64,000 bases of DNA, taken from NCBI GenBank assembly GCA_964599095.1, contig CAZREB010000007.1, forward strand, positions 124,001 to 188,000, written 5' to 3'. Numbering within the stretch: position 1 is the first letter of the stretch; every line of letters starts with the position of its first letter. The position numbers were made by a program, and so were the translations under genes. This stretch comes from SZAS-79 sp964599095 (GTDB taxonomy: Bacteria > Pseudomonadota > Gammaproteobacteria > Burkholderiales > SG8-39). Below are positions 59,879 through 64,000 of the stretch, piece after piece. The notes under the pieces were generated by a model. It did no database searches and was not told where the DNA came from. It was given only the letters and a program-made list of their open reading frames with translations.

Positions 59879-59933
59879 GGGGACAGACCACGTTTTCCCG
59901 CCACCTTGCGCAAGGAAAACGTGGTCTGTCCCC
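59879..59933. repeat. Palindromic REP-like element, GGGGACAGACC type
   Basis: Perfect inverted repeat with 19-bp arms (GGGGACAGACCACGTTTTC and its complement) around a CCGCCACCTTGCGCAAG-type loop. It fills the gap between two convergent genes, 5 bp after the dioxygenase stop and 2 bp before the MetE-like stop. Confidence 0.85.
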
Positions 59934-59935
59934 GA

Positions 59936-61030
59936 TTACGATGATCCCCAGACTTCCTTCGCCACCTCGACGATCCTCTCGAGCTTGCGCCACTGGTCGT
60001 CCTGCGACAGATCGTTGCCGTGGTAGGTGCTCGAGAAGCCGCACTGGGGTGACAGGCACAGGTTCTCGAGCGGCACGAACTTTGCCGCCGCGTCGATGCG
60101 GCGCTTGATCGTGTCCTTGTCCTCGAGCTGGCCGACCTTGGTGGTCACCAGTCCGAGCACGACCTTCTTGCCCTTGGGCACGTAGCGCAGCGGCTCGAAG
60201 GTGCCGGCGCGCTCGGAATCGAACTCCATGAAGAACCCGTCGAGGTCGGCTGAGAAGAGCGCCTCGACCACCGGCTCGTAGCCGCCCGAGGCCACCCAGG
60301 TGCTCTTGAAGTTGCCGCGGCAGGTATGCATCGTGATCGCCATGCCGGCCGGCCGGTCCCTGACCGCCGCGTTGATCGCTTCGGCATAGGTCCACGCGAG
60401 TTTCTTCGGATCGTCGCCGCGCTGGGCGAGTGCTCCCGCGAACTTCTCGTCGCAGAGGTACGCAAAGCTCGTATCGTCCAGTTGCAGGTAGGTGCAGCCC
60501 GCGGCGCCGAGGTCCTTGATCTCTGCACGGTAGGCCGCGCCGACGTCCTGCCAGAACTGGCCGAGGTCGGGGTAGGCCGCCTTGTCGATGCCGGAGCGGC
60601 CGGGACGCAGGTGAAGCATTGCGGGCGCCGGAATGGTCTGCTTCGCGGTCTGCTTCACGACCGACTTCATGAACTCGAACGAGTCCACGAAGATCGGCTT
60701 CGTGCGGCGCACCTTGCCGGTGACGCGGATCATCGGCGGTTGCTCCTCGGTGTCCTTGAAACCTACCACGAGCGGGGCGACGTAGCCTTCCACGCCGTCG
60801 AACCCGGCGAGGAAATCCACATGCCACCAGTCGCGGCGGAACTCGCCGTCGGTCACCGCCTGCAGGCCGATCGACTCCTGCTTCGCAACGGCCGCACGGA
60901 TCGCGCGGTCCTCGGCTTCGCGCAGGGCCGCCGCATCGATTTCCTTGCGCTTGAATTTCGCGCGCGCCTCGGCGAGTTCGGCCGGGCGCAGCAGGCTGCC
61001 GACCTGGTCGGCACGAAAGGGTGGTTTCAT
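59936..61030 (-). CDS. MetE C-terminal-like methyltransferase (cobalamin-independent methionine synthase family)
   Basis: A 364-residue UROD/MetE-like TIM barrel, short like the YxjG group. RADQVGSLLRPAEL at the start, LQLDDTSFAYLC, the zinc-binding HTCRGNFKS and the C-terminal CLSPQCGFSS supply the His/Cys zinc ligands. It activates a thiol for alkyl transfer. Members include methionine synthases using small methyl donors and epoxyalkane:CoM transferases. It is coupled (ATGA) to the lyase-like gene in a catabolic setting, so a non-methionine substrate is possible. Confidence 0.82.
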   Translation of the reverse strand: MKPPFRADQVGSLLRPAELAEARAKFKRKEIDAAALREAEDRAIRAAVAKQESIGLQAVTDGEFRRDWWHVDFLAGFDGVEGYVAPLVVGFKDTEEQPPMIRVTGKVRRTKPIFVDSFEFMKSVVKQTAKQTIPAPAMLHLRPGRSGIDKAAYPDLGQFWQDVGAAYRAEIKDLGAAGCTYLQLDDTSFAYLCDEKFAGALAQRGDDPKKLAWTYAEAINAAVRDRPAGMAITMHTCRGNFKSTWVASGGYEPVVEALFSADLDGFFMEFDSERAGTFEPLRYVPKGKKVVLGLVTTKVGQLEDKDTIKRRIDAAAKFVPLENLCLSPQCGFSSTYHGNDLSQDDQWRKLERIVEVAKEVWGSS

Positions 61031-61959
61031 TGGGGTTTCCGGAGGAGCGGGTGCAGCCCGCTCCGCGTCACGCGGCCGTGCAGCTCACGGCCAAGCACCT
61101 GCTCGCAGAATTCGGCCGTCTCGAGCAACCCGCCGAGGTCGACGCCGGTGTCCACGCCCTGCGATTCGAACAGGCTCACCAGGTCCTCGGTGCAGACGTT
61201 GCCGGTGAACCCGCCGCCGTATTTTACTTTTGCCGGATGCCCGCCGACGCCGCCGAAGGACGCGTCGAAATACCGCACGCCCGCTTCGCACGCGGCCATG
61301 CAGTTGGCGAGGCCGGTGCCGCGGGTGTCGTGGAAGTGCGCGATCGGCGTGGCCGCCGGGACTTCGCGTGCAATCCTTTCGAACATCGCACGCACCGATT
61401 TCGGCGTCGCCATCCCGGTCGTGTCGCCGAGCGCAACGTGGCCGACCCCGAGCGCGACGAACTTCGCCACGTCATCCAGCACCGATCCGGCGTCGACTGC
61501 GCCTTCGAACGGGCAACCGAACGCAACCGACACCGTGCCGATCAGGCGGAACCGCCCGCGGGCCGCTGCGGCCATGTCGGCCACGTTCTGCCATTGCTCT
61601 GCGCGCGTGCGGCGCAGGTTCTTCTGGGTATGCGCTTCTGTCGCCGAGACCAGCAGCGAAATTTCGTTCGCGCCGAAGCCGGCGTCGAGATCGGCAATCG
61701 CCCGCTCGACCGCTCGCACATTGGCGCAGGTGGCCTTGTAGAAGACGCCGTCGGTCCGCGGCAGGCTGCGCAGCAGGTCGCTCGCGTCGGCGAACTGCGG
61801 CACCACCTTGGGGTTGGAGTAGGAAGTCGTCTCGATCCGCGTGAAGCCCAATGCGGCGAAGCGCTCGATCAACGCGCGCTTGGTGGCGGTCGGCACGAAG
61901 TCCGGCTCATGCTGCAGGCCGTCGCGCGCGAAGCATTCGCACAGGGTGACCTCAGCCAT
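61027..61959 (-). CDS. HMG-CoA lyase-like aldolase with altered active-site loop
   Basis: This 310-residue DRE-TIM-type lyase has CECFARDGLQHEPDFV (metal/catalytic Arg-Asp), ISLLVSATEAHTQKN, IAHFHDTRGTGLANC with the metal histidines, and a C-terminal loop GGVGGHPAKVKYGGGFTGNVCTED. In HMG-CoA lyases the loop cysteine lies in GGCP; here that position is His, so the substrate or mechanism may differ. ATG 61959 is used, and the gene is divergent from a marR gene. Its stop overlaps the MetE-like start. Confidence 0.82.
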   Translation of the reverse strand: MAEVTLCECFARDGLQHEPDFVPTATKRALIERFAALGFTRIETTSYSNPKVVPQFADASDLLRSLPRTDGVFYKATCANVRAVERAIADLDAGFGANEISLLVSATEAHTQKNLRRTRAEQWQNVADMAAAARGRFRLIGTVSVAFGCPFEGAVDAGSVLDDVAKFVALGVGHVALGDTTGMATPKSVRAMFERIAREVPAATPIAHFHDTRGTGLANCMAACEAGVRYFDASFGGVGGHPAKVKYGGGFTGNVCTEDLVSLFESQGVDTGVDLGGLLETAEFCEQVLGRELHGRVTRSGLHPLLRKPQ

Positions 61960-61985
61960 GCCGGTTCGTTGACGCTCCCATGCAA

Positions 61986-62006
61986 ATAGTTTACGTTGGC
62001 AACTAT
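61986..62006. promoter_or_regulatory. Inverted repeat, candidate MarR operator
   Basis: ATAGTT (61986-61991) and AACTAT (62001-62006) form an inverted repeat with 9-bp spacing in the divergent region between the lyase-like gene and the marR gene. This is the location and size expected of a MarR-family operator. Confidence 0.55.
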
Positions 62007-62052
62007 CTATCCGCAAGGCCAAGCGCAGAGCCAATCTCGTGGAATATTCAGG

Positions 62053-62553
62053 GTGACGACCAGCCTTCCCCCGGCGGACGGGATCCGCGACCTGATCTCG
62101 TACCGGCTGCATGTGCTCGCCAACCTCTCGGCGCGCTGGGCCGAGGCGCGCTACCAGCAGCGCTTCGGCCTGAAACTGCTCGAATGGCGGGCGATCGCGC
62201 TGCTCGGCGGTTACGGCCCGCAGTCGCTGAACGAACTTGCGCGCGGCGCAGGCCTGGAAAAAAGTTACGCGAGCCGCACCGTGGCCGGCCTGATCAGGCG
62301 CAAGCTGGTTTCAAGCGCGCCGGACGACCGCGATGCGCGCGGCAAGCTGTTCGATTTGACGCGGTCCGGCAAGACGCTTTACCGGAAGGTCTTCGACGAC
62401 GCAGTCGCGCGCAGCGATGCGTGGCTCTCGGTGCTGTCGGCCGAAGAAAGGGGGGCGCTGATGGATGTCCTGGACCGGCTGGCCGAGCAGGCGCGCGCTC
62501 TGGAAGCGGCCGACAAGGCCGGCGAGACACTTGTCGGGGGTACGACTGCATGA
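62053..62553 (+). CDS. MarR family transcriptional regulator
   Basis: A 166-residue winged-helix regulator. The HTH region is LNELARGAGLEKSYASRTVAGLIRRKLV and the wing DDRDARGKLFDLTRSG. MarR proteins repress divergent catabolic genes until an aromatic or CoA-ester ligand binds. GTG 62053 is taken as start; a TTG at 61996 in frame would fall inside the inverted repeat. It overlaps the next gene as ATGA and so probably heads the operon it regulates. Confidence 0.88.
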   Translation: MTTSLPPADGIRDLISYRLHVLANLSARWAEARYQQRFGLKLLEWRAIALLGGYGPQSLNELARGAGLEKSYASRTVAGLIRRKLVSSAPDDRDARGKLFDLTRSGKTLYRKVFDDAVARSDAWLSVLSAEERGALMDVLDRLAEQARALEAADKAGETLVGGTTA

Positions 62554-63494
62554 AGACGCGCATCACCGAACTGCTCGGCATCGAGCACCCGATCGTCCAG
62601 GCCGGCATGAGCTGGGCGTCGTCGAGTTCGGCCTTGCCGATCGCGGTGTCGAACGCCGGCGGCCTCGGCGTGGTCGCCGCCGGCCCGATGCGCAGCGAAG
62701 ACTTCCGCCGCACGCTCGCCGAGGTTGCGGCCGGCACGCCGAAGCCCTGGGCGGTAAACATCCCGCTCTACAACCCGCGCTCGGCCGAATTCCTCGACAT
62801 CGCGTTCGAGGCGCGGGTGCCGGTGCTGGTCGCTTCGCAAGGCAGCCCCAAAGGGCAGCTGCCGCGGTTTCGTTCGATCGGCACCAAGTGGTTGCACGTG
62901 GTGACTACGGTCGAGCACGCGCTCAAGGCCGAGGCCGCCGGCGTCGACGCACTGGTCGCCGTCGGCATGGAGGCGGGCGGGCACCCGGCGCCGTCCGAAG
63001 TCACCACGCTCGTGGTCGTGCGCAGCATCGTGAAGGCGGTCCGCGTGCCGGTGGTGGCCGGCGGCGGGGTCGCCGACGGCGCGGGGATCGCCGCGCTGCT
63101 TGCGCTGGGCGCCGAAGCAGTACAACTCGGAACGCGCTTTCTCGCCACGAGCGAGGCCAGCGTGCACGCGGACTACAAGCAGGCGGTAGTGAAGGCCGGC
63201 ATCGACGCGACGACTCTGGTCGCCCGGGGCCGCTTGCCGATCCGCCAGTTGAAGAACGAATTTTCCGCCCGGTACGACGCCGCAGAGCGCGCTGGCGCGA
63301 CAAAAGAAGAACTCGAAGCGATCTTCAAGGCCGCGAGCCTCAGGCAATCGGCCCTCGACGGCGACCTGGCCAACGGCAAGCCGGAGGCGGGGCAATCGGC
63401 GGGGCTGATCGACTCGGTGCTGCCGGCGGCCGACGTCATGCGGCGGCTGGTGGCCGAACTCAACCAATCGATGGAAAGGATGCGCAACCTATGA
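62550..63494 (+). CDS. Nitronate monooxygenase family flavoprotein
   Basis: This 314-residue FMN TIM-barrel protein has HPIVQAGMSWASS at the start, SNAGGLGVVAAGPM, GMEAGGHPAP with the catalytic His, and VVAGGGVADGAGIAALLALGAEAVQLGTRFL, shown in pieces. It is related to 2-nitropropane dioxygenase and FabK-like enoyl reductases. Between a MarR regulator and an enoyl-CoA hydratase it may act on CoA thioesters rather than nitronates. It is coupled to both neighbours by ATGA overlaps. Confidence 0.85.
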   Translation: MKTRITELLGIEHPIVQAGMSWASSSSALPIAVSNAGGLGVVAAGPMRSEDFRRTLAEVAAGTPKPWAVNIPLYNPRSAEFLDIAFEARVPVLVASQGSPKGQLPRFRSIGTKWLHVVTTVEHALKAEAAGVDALVAVGMEAGGHPAPSEVTTLVVVRSIVKAVRVPVVAGGGVADGAGIAALLALGAEAVQLGTRFLATSEASVHADYKQAVVKAGIDATTLVARGRLPIRQLKNEFSARYDAAERAGATKEELEAIFKAASLRQSALDGDLANGKPEAGQSAGLIDSVLPAADVMRRLVAELNQSMERMRNL

Positions 63495-64000
63495 GCGACG
63501 AAATCATGCTGAACGAGGACCGGGGCCGCGTGAGGATCCTCACGATGAACCGCCCGGACAAGCTCAATGCGCTGAACACTGCGCTCACGGAGGCGTTGCT
63601 CGCGTGGCTGCGCCGATCGGACCATGACGACTCGGTTTCGGTCGTCGTGCTCACCGGTGCCGGGCGCGCGTTCTGCGCCGGGGCCGACATCGGCGAGTTC
63701 AAGGACTTCACGCCCGACCAGGCTGCGCGCGTGGAGCACCGCTCGCAGCTCACGATGCAATCGCACCTGGTGTTCTCACAGATGAAGAAGCCGGTGATAG
63801 CCGCGGTGCGCGGGGCTGCGATGGGCGGCGGGGCCGGCCTCGCGCTCGCCTCGGACATGGTGGTCGCTTCCGAAAATATGAAGCTCGGCTACCCGGAGAT
63901 CAAGCACGGCATCCTGCCGGCGATCGTGTTGACGAACCTGGTGCGCCAGATCGGCCGCAAGGCAGCCTTCGAACTCGTGGCCAAGGGCGATCCGCTGACG
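63491..64000 (+). CDS. Enoyl-CoA hydratase/isomerase (cut by window edge)
   Basis: The first 170 codons of a crotonase-family protein. The oxyanion-hole segments are FCAGADIGEF and AAVRGAAMGGGAGLALASDM. A glutamate in YPEIKHGILPAI sits at the usual catalytic position. It hydrates or isomerises an enoyl-CoA. It starts with an ATGA overlap on the flavoprotein gene and runs off the right edge. Confidence 0.9.
   Translation, partial: MSDEIMLNEDRGRVRILTMNRPDKLNALNTALTEALLAWLRRSDHDDSVSVVVLTGAGRAFCAGADIGEFKDFTPDQAARVEHRSQLTMQSHLVFSQMKKPVIAAVRGAAMGGGAGLALASDMVVASENMKLGYPEIKHGILPAIVLTNLVRQIGRKAAFELVAKGDPLT

Overview
The window looks like a chromosomal segment of a high-GC betaproteobacterium, most likely Burkholderiales-related. 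The evidence is the uniformly GC-rich codon use, four orphan Bug-type (tripartite tricarboxylate) solute-binding proteins, the MASE2 sensor, a KorABC-type 2-oxoacid oxidoreductase and many CoA-linked and aromatic catabolic genes. It carries a housekeeping marker (gltX) and three tRNA genes. No CRISPR array, rRNA or intact transposase is seen.

Left edge (1-4 kb): an accessory, scarred region. It holds the tail of a C4 zinc-finger protein, a frameshifted HNH nuclease, a YgiT-type antitoxin whose toxin has been gutted by an internal deletion, two copies of a repeat built from TGGCAGCAT direct repeats 52 bp apart, a HIT hydrolase, and an ORF6N-domain gene containing two long perfect palindromes. 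At 3.0-9.0 kb a membrane protein overlaps a 1713-residue RTX protein with a lipase-like N-terminus. An adenylate cyclase-FHA protein follows.

10.3-17.4 kb: a CoA-thioester/aromatic catabolic block (class III CoA-transferase, cupin, two flavin monooxygenases, Bug protein, acyl-CoA dehydrogenase, MaoC hydratase), punctuated by short palindromic REP-like elements. 17.5-25.1 kb: threonine ammonia-lyase, a consensus LexA box in front of a 25-codon hydrophobic peptide, a nuclease-like protein, tRNA-Val, an MhpA-like hydroxylase, gltX, tRNA-Ala, tRNA-Glu and a MASE2-PAS-PAS sensor. 25.2-28.9 kb: a divergent urocanase, a DUF917 protein and a Bug protein, possibly a thiohydantoin/ergothioneine-type pathway. 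29.2-33.9 kb: korC-korA-korB-like genes. 34-42.4 kb: cold-shock protein, Kup, threonine aldolase, a DMT exporter, HupE, a thioesterase with a D-aminoacylase-like enzyme, and an SDR.

42.5-48 kb: a minus-strand copper-handling operon with thioredoxin-like protein, Cys-rich beta-propeller, TonB receptor and PCuAC chaperone. Two DUF2946 ORFs each sit directly upstream of a copper gene with strong hairpins in the spacer, matching the CruR-type copper-sensing upstream ORF. 48-51.6 kb: esterase and Bug protein, divergent from an AraC regulator. 51.6-54.2 kb: nikR divergent from a TonB receptor whose promoter overlaps a near-consensus NikR operator, implying outer-membrane nickel uptake.

54.3-64 kb: catabolic genes (D-2-hydroxyacid dehydrogenase and Bug; HIBADH-like, amidohydrolase, VOC and intradiol dioxygenase; MetE-like and HMG-CoA-lyase-like; MarR, nitronate monooxygenase and a partial enoyl-CoA hydratase) with a MarR-type inverted repeat in the divergent promoter. 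Functions are inferred from motifs read by eye; no database search was run.
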